Shown here in pieces: positions 40,601 through 52,900 of a stretch of DNA of 64,000 nucleotides. This stretch comes from Azolla caroliniana. Lineage: Eukaryota; Polypodiophyta. The DNA lies in the NCBI GenBank assembly GCA_043228905.1, contig JBHGNT010000021.1:1364001-1428000 (forward strand). The letters run 5' to 3'. The first letter of the stretch is position 1. The number at the start of each line of letters is the position of its first letter. The notes beneath the pieces were generated by a model. The model was not told where the DNA came from. It saw only the letters and a program-made list of their open reading frames with translations, and did not search any database. The translations under genes and the position numbers were made by a program.

Positions 40601-40997
40601 TTGATATTTGATACCTGTGAGCCTAGATGCATAAATACCTGGATGAGAATTTCATTGCTTTGAATTTGCCTCGACCATCGGTTCTGACATTGATGATGAA
40701 CTCTTGAGCAATGTGGAGTGAAGGATCATCCTTACCAGCGACGACAGGCACAGCAGAGTCAAAATCAGAAAAGACGTCATACGAGTTCGTAATAATTAGA
40801 GTGGAAGGGTCAAGGGTAACCAACAATGTTTGTGAGATACACAAAATCCTTCTATACTTTCCTCTCCAAGAGTGTTTGATGACCATGTATCGAGCAAGGT
40901 ACTCGGGCTCTTCTTGAGAATAAGCTTGTGACGATATAGGTGAATCTAGAGGTAGCTTCATGGAAGACGGATCTGGATTATTATTGGCTGAATCCAT
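22640..40997 (-). CDS. GRV2: GRV2/KAM2 (RME-8): endosomal DnaJ-domain protein
   Basis: Twenty-three exons, minus strand: 40997-40639, 36527-36395, 34777-34544, 34352-34250, 34160-33952, 33811-33710, 33510-33448, 33376-31193, 30732-30370, 29921-29781, 29176-28784, 28638-28156, 27917-27691, 27603-27259, 27179-26885, 26802-26350, 26258-25913, 25834-25491, 24600-24118, 23678-23554, 23469-23346, 22935-22867, 22768-22640. They join in frame to 2,568 aa; Arabidopsis GRV2 is about 2,550 aa. Landmarks: N-terminal [23 protein letters not shown]-like domain ~1184-1240 ([22 protein letters not shown]); J domain ~1510-1590 with [13 protein letters not shown] at about 1567; armadillo-type helical repeats; C-terminal [20 protein letters not shown]. 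The protein acts on endosomes in vacuolar sorting and is needed for shoot gravitropism. The ATG at 40997 is chosen because the frame upstream has no ATG. Intron 9 has a GC donor. The exon 4 end is the least certain junction. Confidence 0.97.
24800..25115. repeat. 160-bp tandem duplication in GRV2 intron 18
   Basis: The blocks starting TGAAAGTATGGATC at 24807 and 24967 are offset by 160 bp and remain alignable through GTCAATGCCTATGCACCA. They lie between GRV2 exons 18 and 19. Divergence of roughly one base in ten by eye suggests an older event than the 85-bp PYRR duplication. Confidence 0.85.
35311..35519. repeat. 109-bp tandem duplication in GRV2 intron 2
   Basis: TCCCAGAGACTCTGGTCATA occurs at 35311 and 35420, followed in both copies by ATTCCTACTATGTTT and a CCCCATCGCAAACCCCC block. 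It sits directly 5' of the LINE tail at 35520. Confidence 0.9.
35520..35640 (+). mobile_element. LINE 3'-end fragment (family A) in GRV2 intron 2
   Basis: Reads AAGATGTAATCTCTCGTTTG, GGCCATTTTGGCCTCTTAAA, then TTAATATATCTTTCTTTC. This is the same 3' end as at 38880-38945 (+), 39480-39600 (-) and 53440-53530 (-). No coding part is attached here. Confidence 0.6.
37113..38490 (+). repeat. Two diverged copies of a ~550-bp coding-like sequence in GRV2 intron 1
   Basis: Copy 1 is ~37113-37640 and copy 2 ~37915-38490, offset by about 800 bp. Both read ATTCCAATA-AGCTTGGATT, then frames with [20 protein letters not shown] versus [20 protein letters not shown], followed by a block ending near CATCAACAAAGAAC. 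Copy 1 has one open frame of 115 codons (37198-37545); copy 2 is broken. Matching reading frames suggest former protein-coding sequence, probably of a retroelement because the LINE 3' block follows immediately at 38490. The protein family was not recognised. Confidence 0.6.
38490..38945 (+). mobile_element. LINE 3'-region fragment (family A) in GRV2 intron 1
   Basis: Starts near GCAAAGGGGTTACAATAG and includes an 89-codon open frame (38567-38836) with [20 protein letters not shown]. It ends with GACCTCTTAAAAGACATTAA and a TATCTTACTTTCTTT tail. Colinear with 10120-10480 and with the minus-strand copy in the arginine-gene intron. Confidence 0.6.
39186..39362. repeat. Imperfect tandem duplication in GRV2 intron 1
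   Basis: Two units starting AGAGCTAG(T/C)GCATCC at about 39186 and 39283. Each ends GAAACTATG(A/G)TGACG(A/G)AACCCAAACCA and a -TTT-GG-ATACCA block. The first unit is about 97 bp and the second about 80 bp. Confidence 0.75.
39480..39712 (-). mobile_element. LINE 3'-end fragment (family A), minus orientation
   Basis: The reverse complement reads GAGAATCTTACATGTATAGA, TTTAGTCAC, AAGATGCAATCTCTTATTTG, GGCCTCTTAAAAGACATTAA and a TTTC microsatellite. It is about 600 bp from, and inverted relative to, the copy at 38490-38945. Confidence 0.65.
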
Positions 40998-43900
40998 GGA
41001 TAATAAAAGGTTGCGGGCATTCAATGGGGGTCGCACATATGCATGGAGAAGCCACCAGCTCCACGCCCCTTGCGTGCGGCCCCCAGACTGTCCCGCACCC
41101 AGCTCTTCTTTTTTTCTTCTTCTTAAAAGAAGAAGACAATAAAGCTAATTTATTCTTTTGTTTTTCTAACTTCTCAAAGCATTATTATTCTCTTATTCTG
41201 AGCTTCTCAAAGCACGATAAGATGTGCTCAGGTTGTGAGATGTGGACTGGTGGGCAGGAAGGCCGATACTGATTCTATTCTCTTGTTCTTTGGGCTCCTC
41301 AAATTGTATGATGAAGATTGATGGATGAAAATGCCTTTGGGATCATTTAAAACAAAATAAGGAATATTGATAGAACTTCAATTAATTGCCTATAGGGGGT
41401 TGGGATAAATAATGTCTCACATGGATTAACACATTGAGATTGCAGACCTGAGAAAGCTTCTAGATTGATAAAAGAAGCATTAACCTTGTGTGCTTTAGAC
41501 TTCTCGGTCTATGACACAAATTCTATTGATTTTTGAACGCCTTGATCTTTGAAAATATATATTATATTGCCATCTGAGCTTCTCAATCCATGATCATATA
41601 TTCTCTTGTCCTCTGAGCTCATCAATCTATGATCATAGTTCTTTGGACTTCTTGACCTATGAAGTTACGAATTGGTGGGCAACAAGATATTTCTTTTGAT
41701 CTTTGAACTTCTCGGTTTTTTATTGATGCATAGCAAGTCCTTTCAATTACCTTCAAAAACCAGGGCATTTCAACTATATTCAAAAAACATAATGAGCCAT
41801 GGAATAGAAAGAAACATGCGGAGCTATAGTTACATCAATAAAGCTTAAAAAGTGCATTGCACACTATTATCTTCTTCTTCGAACTTCTGGATCTGTGAAT
41901 ATGATCAATCATACGAAGAATCACTCTATTTTGTTCTTCAAACTTGTTCAATCTATGAATATATCAACCATACAACGAATAGATATTCTATTTTTCTTCA
42001 AACTTCTTCAAATCTATGAAGATATATATTATTAGGCAACAACACCTTTCAAAGTATCTTCACAACACAAAATTTTCAATGAAGGTCAATTGACTATTCT
42101 TCAAAAACACGAGTTTTTTCAAACTATCTTCGGTGAGGAACGTTGATTATCATCAATAAAGCTCTCGTTTAGGGTTAAATCCCTTACCTGGATTAACACA
42201 TTGAAAAATATGAAGTATTTTTTTGTTTTTTGGGAATTTATCTAATATACCCAATACTCTGATGATTGAATATAGATACCGGTTTTCTTTGTCTTCTTCT
42301 TCTGTGATCATTTGATTTTCCTGATACATTTGAATAAGGTATGCCTATGGAGATCTTTGGAGGTATATCTCTGCCTCTGTCTCTGTCCCTCTTTTCTCTT
42401 TCAAGAGAAAGCAGGGTAGAATGAACTCACGAAAGAATTTACACCTGGAGCTATAATGAGCAAAACCCACTTCGGAATTGATGAAGAAAGACCCAACCAG
42501 CCATGGAGATCTCTTTCACGTCTCTCTCTGTTTTGCCTTCTTCTCCATCTTACTTTGTTTAGTTTTGTTGACAAAATAAAAAATGGAGGAAAAACAAAAC
42601 AAAACACAAAAAGCCAGGAAAATGCACCCAAGTTTTCCTTTATTGCCGGCTATGCCCCTACTCAACCACCATGATGATGCATTTTGGACGGTCAGCCGAG
42701 GTCATCTGCGGCGGAATAATGAAAAATCCAAGAGCATTTTTAGTGTTTTTTTTGTTCCCTTCATTATTATTCCTAGTCCTTGCACTAAGCTTACTCAGAT
42801 CTTTGGTCGCTTTGATCTAGACATGTTGTGGTTAGTTTGTCACATCTTACTTATTAATGATCAAACATGTTGCGTAAATATATGGCGTTGATTGAAAGTG
42901 CAAATTGTTGTCAATTCACACCTTCATTGCTCTTCGAGCCAGATACATTAAGAAAATGCTTTCAAAGACACCATAGTTCGAAAAGCATGTCCAATGCAAC
43001 CATTGATAAGTTGAATGCGTAAAAAATTTGCTAGGTCATCGTATTTGTGAACTAGAACTTGCTAGTTAGGAAGCTCAATGGGCACTTCTTTGATATTATT
43101 TTAAAGCACAGCCACTTCGTAGTTCTTTGTATTGATCGAAAACTAAATTTGGTGTGCGAGAATGTTGCTTGGAACTAGTTAACTAGCATGCTTTAACTTT
43201 TGCTATCTAAGAGAGCTTAATCGAACACCAATTGAGTTCATTTGTTCATAATTTTGGGTTTATCAGTTTAGGGTTCATGCTATAGAATGTTAAGGATAAT
43301 AGATGAGCATGCGCAATGGAAACATATTGTCAACATCAAACTCGTAGAAGATGTCATCAATGAAGATAAGGAGTCAATTTCTATGGATAGTTAATGAAGG
43401 AGTTATGTGGAGAAAGGCTTTGTAGGTTCTGTTGGGAGGTGTTTTTGTTAACCAAACTTGGGGATTCCATGGATACCAAACAAAGGTTCTCGAGGTGAAG
43501 TGAGACTGGAAGACCAAATCCATTGTCTTAGAATCTCTAGACAAATTGCAAGAAAGTAGCAAAAGTGCAAGTTAGAAGCAAGTTGTTTCGAAGAATAATT
43601 GCTTGCTCACAATTAATCGAGCAATCTTGGTAATGTTTGCATTGCAGATCTAGAAAATATATCATATACACACGAAATTTGCCTTTCTAGATTGATATCT
43701 ATATACCAAGTACAATGTCTTTGAATCGCTACACAAATTGCAAGCAAGTCTACTAGCAAAAGAGTAAGTGTAGAAGTAAATTGTCTTGAAGAATAATCAC
43801 TTGTGGCGACTAACAAGGCTCAATTTGATTTGAGCAACATTGGTAATGTTTGCATTGCAAATCTACCTAATCATATGGACACGATGTTTGCTTTTTCTAG

Positions 43901-46679
43901 TTTGATATCCAAATTATAAGAAATGCATATAACCACCACTAAGGTTTGAGCCACCTCGTTCATAAAGCAACGTGTTAACATTGTAAAAAGCTCGTATGAG
44001 TTGAAGTCGGCACCAAGGGCCTAAAAGGAGTGAATGAATGGATACATCATCGAGGGCTAATTTAGGAAGTGTCTTATGGCATGTCTCACTAACTTAACAA
44101 CCATCATCTAATTCCAAAGATGTTTACAACAAGACACCTCTGCTTTCTCCTCTTCCACCATCCACATGAGACCAAATGGTTCTCCATGTTTTGGATCTTG
44201 ATATAAGTTTACATCTCTTAGAATTATCGAGTGTTTTGAGCAATTGTCAAACCCTTTCCATACGTGTTAATCAAGGGATAAAGACCACCACTGCATTTTG
44301 ATTTATCGTTCCCATCACATCAATTTTGAGTATGGGGAAGTTGTTGAGGATCTCATAGGATTCTAATGTGGTGAACTGAATCCAGTCTCCTCGAAGGGGC
44401 CAACAAGCAATCGTGGCCTCACTCCACCAATAGTCCAATTATCATAATGTAAAAGGCTTGTGAAGCCCTGAAATGATTGAATAGCACATGCATGAAAATC
44501 AAGATACATCACTTGCATTTTGATTGCTTATAAAAAAATGACTTCAAATTGGGTATGTAGTAATTTTAATTGTGTATCTATGATTGTTTATTATCATTGC
44601 TTCTCGAAACAAGTGCTTTGTTGTTTCAAGTAACTTATAATGAAAAATAGTCGTTCTTTTGTTCCTTCAAAATAACTATAGTTTTTTCTATACAAATGTT
44701 TATGATGGAAGGTCATGCACATAATTTGTCAACATCAAACACAATCCACATGATCTCCAAAAATAAAAAACAAGTAATGCATCATAATATAACGTGATGC
44801 ATCACATCGCATTAGTGAATTGATTGGTTAACATGTGCACACACGTATTACAATTTGAATTAACATCATGATCCAATTTGCATTAATAAAATAACTTTGT
44901 TGTTTTAAATGATTAATAGGGCGAGACAATGAGTAAAATCATTGAAGATGATCGTGTGCATTTAATGGTTTTGTATGATTACAACGATTTGTTTCTCCAA
45001 GTTATGCATGATAAACTATTGGACAACCTCTTATGACCTGATGGATATAAATGATTTCTCTATTATCATATGCACAACCAAATTTTTGCAACTTGATCTT
45101 AGTTGTGCCATCCTTACATCTTGTATTAAATTTATGAATACAACTTTGGATTATGACTCTGCTATCCATAGATGACGAGGGCACGTTGTATCCAACATGT
45201 GTTGTGCTTGGGTGTAATAAACTAGGTTAGATGGTAACTTCTATGTGAAACATTCCCTTCACACGTCATATCGGGTTTTTTTTTGCTATCCTCACAAATA
45301 ACTCTTTGTGGATCCCATGTTTTCTTAGAAATATTCTAGAATGCTAAATCTATATGCAAACATAACAATGTCCATGTTGAATTCATGCTTTCCAATATCA
45401 AGGTTATTGCATCCACTCTTGACTGGTGGGTTAAAATTTGTGTAGGGCATCCAAATTTCTCATAATCCTAGTTTTAGCGATGGGTTTGATGTTGCCATCC
45501 TTTACATAGAAAAATTATAATTAGTTTAAGATCATGCATGCTTGCAACATTGCCACTACCATTGACATTGACAATTTAAAATTTTAAAAAGGAAATAAGT
45601 GAAATTTATAGCCAATCCTTCCAACTGGCAAAGAATTAATAACACCGAACAGGGTCAAGGTGTTGAGGTGTGACAATGGTAAATAATGAAGTTCTACAAG
45701 GATCATAATTCATGTATGGATGATATGAAAAATGTTGAAGATGAACGGAGGGGGATCCAGGATTTGGACACAATGAAATTGTCGACTAGAAAGAGGGATT
45801 TTCAATATTCAATTGTTCCTTATGTGAACCTCAAGACATCCTGCTTCTTTGACACCACGATATTATTCTACGCTTAAACACTTTGGGTCACATACTTAAT
45901 CTTAGCAATGTTTTTTAAAGCATATTACCACAACTTTTTGCAATTCTTAGTGTTGAACAAAGGATAATGACAGTGTGTAGAGGTAGACATAGAGGTCAAT
46001 ACATCGATATGATCTTCTTCCTTCGCATGTTTGCACAATTGCACGTACGAAACACTTGTTCTAACGAATGTAACTCCCAAGTGTTATGCAACTCACAAAT
46101 TTCCCATATTTATGATGTTTTTTTCTTATGTATCCCTTATTTAAAAAGTACATTCATCTTGGACATGTGTGTGTATGAATCACACATTTTATCAACAAAA
46201 AGTGGTTGTTAAACTACAACATGATGGACAATAATGTGTTGATCCATCATGTTTTGCAAATGATGTGTTTGTGCCATCACCCATGAATTTATGATTAGAG
46301 ATTTAATATAAACTTGGACTCACCAACAAGAAGCACCATTCACAACCCGACCCTTATGATCCATCCTCAATGAGGTTAGTCCCATGTTATTTGCAACAAA
46401 TGCTACATTAACATGAGTTATTGTCCTAACACAAGTTTGAGCTTATTTGCAACGATGACACATGACACACTCTTTCTTGTAACCAATCTTTTTTTACCTC
46501 GTGATACAACCCAAACAACATCTAACGATGACTTGCTACATCCCACCTTGTTTGCAACAAATGATTTCGTGCCACATATGCATGGAAATTGGCCTTTGCA
46601 CACAAATTGAAAATGGTATCCCACATGGAAATAATCAATTGAAATAAAACAAACACGAGGTTGAATGTTATTCCTCAAT
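40998..46679. other. Intergenic: GRV2 5' flank and diverged repeats
   Basis: No gene recognised. 40,998 onward includes the GRV2 5'UTR/promoter; transcription start not assigned. From about 41,160 to 42,080 a diverged repeat recurs with GAGCTTCTCAA, TATGATCATA and CTTCAAACTTCTTCAA motifs. At 43,519-43,930 is a ~190-210-bp duplication. The rest, to 46,679, is AT-rich with short open frames lacking recognisable homology. Confidence 0.4.
43519..43930. repeat. ~190-210-bp imperfect tandem duplication
   Basis: Two units share (A/C)ATTGTCTT-GAATC, ACAAATTGCAAG, TGAAGAATAAT-like, GGTAATGTTTGCATTGCA and TCTAG-TTGATATC segments in the same order. Copy 1 is about 43519-43708 and copy 2 about 43709-43930. 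Confidence 0.7.
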
Positions 46680-47540
46680 AGAAAGAAAAGATATATTAAT
46701 ATTTTCTAAGACCAAATTTTGCTCATGAGGCAATTGGTTACAACAAAATGGGATGTGTACCCAATCACCGAAAATAAAAATAAAATAAACATAGACAATA
46801 GAGTTCTAGTATCATACAAAAGATGTTATGGTGTAACATATTTTGCAAAGGAAATGACTACGCGCCAAGCTTAGTTTCATTTCCATCTGAGTCTCTCAAA
46901 AAGGAGCCGGAGGTCAAAAGGGTTTTGATGTGCTCGTGGCCCATGGTTCCGATGTAAAAGGCATCCTGACCATAGCTTCTAGGCAATGTAACTCATGTTC
47001 CCTTGTCTCCTCAATTGCACTTGCACAATGCGTGATGTTGAGGCCCGATATTCGAGGGCATTTGGTTGGTCTTTGGTTTTCTGTTTCATAGAGGGAGAGG
47101 CCGAGTGGTGCAGATGGGTCCACACTCGTTGTCCCCTCCTGTCCCTAAAATAATTCATTGGCTACATGTTAGTGAATATTAGAAAGGTTATGGTTAACAT
47201 TTTGTAACTTATTCTCTCTATGTTGTTTTGGTTAACATTTTGTCATAGTATGTCTTGGTATTTTGATCTTATCTCGACGTAAGTTGCACACTTGAATGTA
47301 AAGTGATACTCGTCCTCTATCTCTATGTGACATAATCTACACATCCTTTCCTCTATAACGACACCATTACCACGACCATTCTCAATCTCAAGTTGGTGAG
47401 ATGATACTCGAAGTTGTCCAATGGCAACCCTTAGTGCATTTGGTAAGAACATATATTGATATTTTGGTTGTATAATAAAACCTAACTTAGAGAAGAGCAT
47501 GAAGTGTTCCTTATAGTACAACAATTTAAATGGGAGTGGC
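46680..47540 (-). mobile_element. 5'-truncated LINE remnant (family B) with zinc-binding RT tail
   Basis: On the minus strand, 47524-47243 is an open frame of 93 codons with LRVAIGQLRVSSHQLEIENG, EERMCRLCHIEIEDEYHF and TFKCATY. This is the LRxSSHxLxIExGR...CxLC...DExHFxxxC pattern of the zinc-binding end of LINE reverse transcriptases. The 3' end lies 3' on the same strand at 46765-46680: GTTGTAACCAATTGCCTCAT, GGTCTTAG, TTAATATATCTTTTCTTTC. Reverse-transcriptase core not seen; the 5' limit is approximate. Confidence 0.65.
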
Positions 47541-48800
47541 TCTAGTGGGTTGATACATTTATGTCAATTGTAAAATTGCATATTTCTTGGCGTATTACTT
47601 TATTACGGTCCTCGTGAGATGTTAAGGTTTTATCAGTCTCCTAGTTGCACTTGAGAGGAGGTAGGTTCATAACGTCTAGGCCATTTGCAAAGAGCAAGCT
47701 TACCATAGTGCTATATGAAGAGCTAGTATCACTGGAATCATAGAGTGATCAAAATGCCTCGAAAGCTTGACGAGATTTTCCAATCTTTGTGATTAGGTAT
47801 GTATCCAATCAATAAAAATTACTAGTTGAAAAAATGCTTCTACTAGTATAGGGGATAAAGTGAACATCGCTCTAATGATGTCATGTGACACTATCGGTTT
47901 GCTTTGGAATTGATTCGATAACACGAGGATTCATCACCACTGGTCTATCTATTTATGCCCAAATGAAAGGTGGTAGCCTTGGAACCCAAACTATTGATGG
48001 ATACATGAGGGAAGGGGTCACTTATGAGTTGAAGAGCCACCCCTTAGTTCACAACTATTGAAAGTATGTGTGCTGGCAATGTCTCTCCAAGAGTGAAAGG
48101 AATGCATATCCTCTTGTTAGTCTATCTTTGGTTGCCTATGTTATCAAATTTTACCTGAGCGAGCATTGGAAGGAACTCCAATATATACATAGTTTCTAAC
48201 TACCTCAATTAATCTATATGAGAGAGTATTAGGTGACATTTAGTCCTAACCAGAGTAGGTGCGTGGAAGATAAGGTGTCAAATTCACATTATCGAAGGGG
48301 GCAAAAGTTTGTGAACCACGTTTATGCCAAGGGGGGGGGGGGGGGGGAATTACAAATAAAGTCAACCACAGAGCAATATAACAAAGAGATAAAAGCTAAA
48401 GAATAGATAAAGGATGTGTAACAAACATCGTCCATTGTCGAGTGAAGGACACCAGACGAATATAAAATACGGTAAGTGTCTGGAGCCGCGGAAGAAGATT
48501 ACCTTATGTTATTATATCCTGGTAGTCGAATAACTTATCTCACCGAAGAAATCTTAGCCTCATCAACACAGACAATACACCATCCCGAGATGCCATAGCG
48601 AAGGCAATAGCTAATCAATCCCTTTTATATAGTCAAAAACATAAGGCCCCCAAACCTAACCTAACCTTATGCAAACTGCAGCATATCATATTACATTGTA
48701 TTTATCCTCAAGGCAATCACAAATATTGGCATTCTGTACTACAAATTACAATTAAATTATATCCAGAGCAAATCAATCATTCTCTTCTTTCTAAACCCTT
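47541..48800. other. Intergenic, no gene recognised
   Basis: Short open frames only. Contains a pure run of 17 G at 48331-48347. The right end should include the promoter of the arginine biosynthesis gene; no TATA box was assigned with confidence. Confidence 0.4.
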
Positions 48801-49974
48801 TCCCTTCCTTCCTTAAAAAGGCTTTGCTCTGTTCATCATCATCATCTTCATCATCTTCAACACCTCACTGCTCTGTCACACACAGGTATGGAAACTTAAT
48901 GCTGCTATAGTCTCTCGTTGAATTCCTCTGTTTCTGTTTCTGTTTTCTTTTTTTTGCCTTCAATCTTCGACTTTTTGGTACCTCCTGGTGCTATGTTCTT
49001 ATGGAATCTATAAAATGGTGTTTCTGCAACATTTGTGTGCGTGCGTGCGTGCGTGCGTATTTTCTGTTCATGTATGCATGTATATATCTGTGCTTAATGG
49101 AAGTGTGTATCACTCATCGTATCTTTTCTGTTTTGTTCTTCATCATGCATATTGGAAGGATGTTAATGGAATCTTGATACTTAAAATTATGCATAATTCC
49201 TCATGTTTCCTCATTTTTCTTCTTCTTCACGCATATCAGGAGGAGGCTATTAAAAATTTTCAGATGTCGCCGAAAGTTAGGTTGTTATATGTATATATGT
49301 GTACATCTAAATATACACATTGATTGCATATGTATGTGTAGTTATGTGTGCACGTGTTTATAGATGTATGCATATAGATTGTCTCTTGCATGACCATGTG
49401 CACGTGTGTGTGTATGTTTATATCTTATAAATCTGTGAAAGTTGAGTTTCTGATTATCACACACACATGAGCACATGCAATTAGTATTTTTGGAAGCTTT
49501 TTATGAATCTAAATCTATTAATGACATGAATTTTAGTTATTAATGGATGATTGGATAATATAGATGGACATATCTGTACTGGGACATCTCCACAGATTCT
49601 CACATGTATACATATACGTAGATATATGCAAGTCTTTGTTTCAGTTAGACTTGGGGAAATATTCCTTTACTAATTGTATGGGTTCCCTTTTCATGCATGA
49701 AATAATAATTTTGAGAATACCACAACTTCACATGTAATTATGTAAGAAATTGTGAGGGTACCTCAAATTTGTAGAATTTTAGCAGAGCACATATATCTTT
49801 CTACCGTTCAAAATTTCCCAGGATTTTGTCCAAGGAAAAGAAAAAGTAAACTAAAGAAGGGAAATATGTTCCTCTCAATAAACATTTTTCAGGGATGATT
49901 AAATGACATACATAGGCTTTTTGATATTATGCAGGTTTCAAATTTAATCAAAGTTCATTTTTCTGCTTCAACAT
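48801..49974 (+). promoter_or_regulatory. AGPR: 5' leader of AGPR with a probable 5'UTR intron
   Basis: A CT/ATC-rich leader (about 48801-48885) ends CACACAG before GTATGG, a good donor. A matching acceptor TTATGCAG ends at 49934, leaving 40 nt (49935-49974) of leader before the ATG. Leader introns of about 1 kb near the 5' end are common in plant housekeeping genes and often raise expression. The transcription start was not fixed. The intron contains a (GTGC)n tract at 49037-49058. Confidence 0.6.
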
Positions 49975-52900
49975 ATGGCTTCTGCATTGTCGACGAGTTT
50001 CCTATCCAAGGTAAATATCTTTAGTAGAAATTGGCAGAAATTTGTAAGCTCTACGCCTATTCCAGTTCTGCCGAAACCTATATGTAACATATGGCGAACA
50101 TTGCCGAAACCTATATGCATTCATACATCTGTGTGTCTCTCATGTGTGTACGTGAATTTCTCACAATATTGAAAACGAATTGGAAAAAATGTTGAGCTGG
50201 ATTAGATTATTAATTAACGTTTTTTTAAGTAATAGTTTATTAGTTTTGACATATTTGTTGATAATCATTTTTAGGTTTGCTGGAATGTTCAACCCTCTCC
50301 AGAGGAATGCAAGTTGAAACGTGGGTTACTTTGTACAAGAAATGTGGTATTATCACCCACACAAGATCAAGCCAAAATTGGAAAGCAGCCTGATTTGAGA
50401 CTGGTGGAAACTAAGAAAATTGCTGTTCTTGGAGCTAGTGGCTACACTGGATGTGAAGTCAGTTTCTAAGATCTTATCTGTCTTATTTTATTTAAGTTGA
50501 GTGATGTTGGGAAAGCTAAAATCATAATAAATTGTGAGTATGCTGAACTGAACTATGAAGACCATTTAGTTTTAGTTCAGCATGGTGGTTTTCAATACAA
50601 ATGACAATTGAAGAGGTTCCTAACATAGATAATTTTGAAAGCTTCTCCGAGTATCCACTATCTGTTTTTGGTGCTTGAAGCCCTCTTTCCTTAAAGTGAA
50701 GAATTGTTGTATTAAATGTTCTTTGCTATGCGAATGTTGGGATTGTTTATGAAATAACTTATGAGCGTTCCCATCCCAAGGAACTTTATTTTTTATTTGA
50801 GAGCTTGAATGCCTGCTTTATTCTTGGATATTTTTTATCTAATGCTTTTGTCTGCGCTTAATAACTCCTTTTTACAGATTGTTCGTCTACTTGCAACACA
50901 CCCATATTTCAAGATAACATTGATGACAGCAGATAGAAAGGCTGGCCAACCTCTTGCTTCTGTGTTTCCCCATCTTGTCAGCCAGGTATTAGTTTAGGGA
51001 AGGATCATTACATATCAAAGCTCTTCTTCTATTATGTGTTACCTATACATTTGTAAACATCGGAAAATTGACCATGTGTTCGTGGATTTTTTTTATGCAA
51101 TGCAAGGATTTACCAAATATGGTAGCCATTAATGATGCTGACTTTTCTGAAATCGATGCAGTATTTTGCTGCCTTCCACATGGCACTACACAGGTAACTT
51201 CTATAAAGTCACAAGCATATAAAATTTCTGATCCGACATGACTCCCTGCCCTTTTTCATATCTCTCTGCTGGGAGTGGGGATATGTCCAACATGGAATGT
51301 TGCCCCATGGAACAAAATAGGCTAATGTGAAAGCCATGTCTCTTCGAGTTTTCTATTGACAGAGTCTGAATGATTAATTTGAAACATGATTATAGATGGT
51401 TGGAAAAGAAGTTTTTTTCAACCTTTTACCTACTGGTAGGTCAGTATTATTGTGAAAAATGGGGGCTATAATGCAGTAAAATGAAATCTCAATAATATAT
51501 GAAAAATGGGGCTGTCATACTGTAGTAAAATAGAATCTTGATATATTTATGTGTTTTTAACATTCATATGCATACCAATGTCCAAACATAATATGCACAT
51601 TTTGGATATCCTTTGACCTCCTATGAAGTGAGACATACAATTCTCAAGGCGTTGCTCTGTTGAACAAAAAGGATTTGCATCATCTCTTACCAGAGTCATA
51701 GAAAGCTTGCATATTGCATGTATGTAAGAAGATTCAATATTCTACGAGTTGTTTTAACATGTAATTGCTAAAATCTAATATTATTCTTAATATTGAGATG
51801 TATTACTATGTATAATTTATGTAATCCAATGTTACTCTTTACTTTTCTTTGATTTATAAACATGAATATAGAAATAAATATTAAATTATTGCAATTGCAT
51901 GGACTGGAAGACATTATTTATGCCAATGTGTCATCTTTGCAAAACAAAAATGAATTGCTTGTGATTGGTGTTACTATTGTTGAAACACAGGAAATAATTT
52001 CTAGCCTTCCAGACAGTTTGAAGGTTGTCGACCTTTCCGCTGTATGTACATTGTAACCTAATCTTTTTTCCTAGAAAGTTCACATTGCATTTTCTTTCTT
52101 CACAAGCACATACTGTTGAGTACTGTCTGTCAGAAGGTTGGCTTCTTTGTCTTCAGGATTTTCGATTGCACAATGTTAATGAATATGAAGAATGGTACAA
52201 TAGACCGCATGGAGCAGTTGAACTGCAAGTAAGTTTACTGGAAAACCAAGGCACAATAAAATGCGCTATGATTTGAAAGCAAAAATAAAAATATTATAGG
52301 CAGTCTCGTATTGTATTGTCTGTTGGATTAGGATAATCTACTAACACTGCCTAGAGCTCAAAAGTTAGAGAATTTTGTATTCTTAGGATTTACAAGCGTT
52401 TAGATATAGAGATTCTTCATTGACCCCCTCCTTGGCAGTCAAAAAGGTAGGTCTAGACTTTTGATTGTAATGCTTCAAAATCTGAGACAAATGGTTGTGG
52501 TCAAATTTCTTGCATAAATGCAAGAATGTTAAGTTGCCAATTTATAAAATTGAACTTAGATATATTGGGCAAATTATGATTGCAATTGTTTATTTTGTTT
52601 GGAAAATTTCATTGCTAACTTTATCCAAGCTGCCTCTATTTATAAAAGGCCTTCCGTTTCATAATCTATTTGGAATCAAAGTTCTGAACATGCTAAATAT
52701 CTTATGATAGTGGCATAAAGGCGCTTGTAGAGTTTGTGTTTAGATGCATACTTAAATTTATGTTTGGGCTATGAAACATTATGAAAGAGACAATTATAGA
52801 GATCCAGAACTTGCATCAACATTACTTAAAAGATATTCTACAATTAAACTTCTTATACCTATATATGCATGCGTAAGAAGGCTGATAAGAAGCAAAATTC

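Noticed and set aside
40997-41036. Upstream extension of GRV2 beyond the ATG at 40997
   Set aside because: The upstream frame has no ATG, only a GTG, and the family starts shortly before the EPEYLARY block.
46914-47123. 69-codon minus-strand frame between the LINE tail and its 3' end
   Set aside because: It is positioned within the LINE remnant, short, and shows no conserved motif, so it was not called as a gene.
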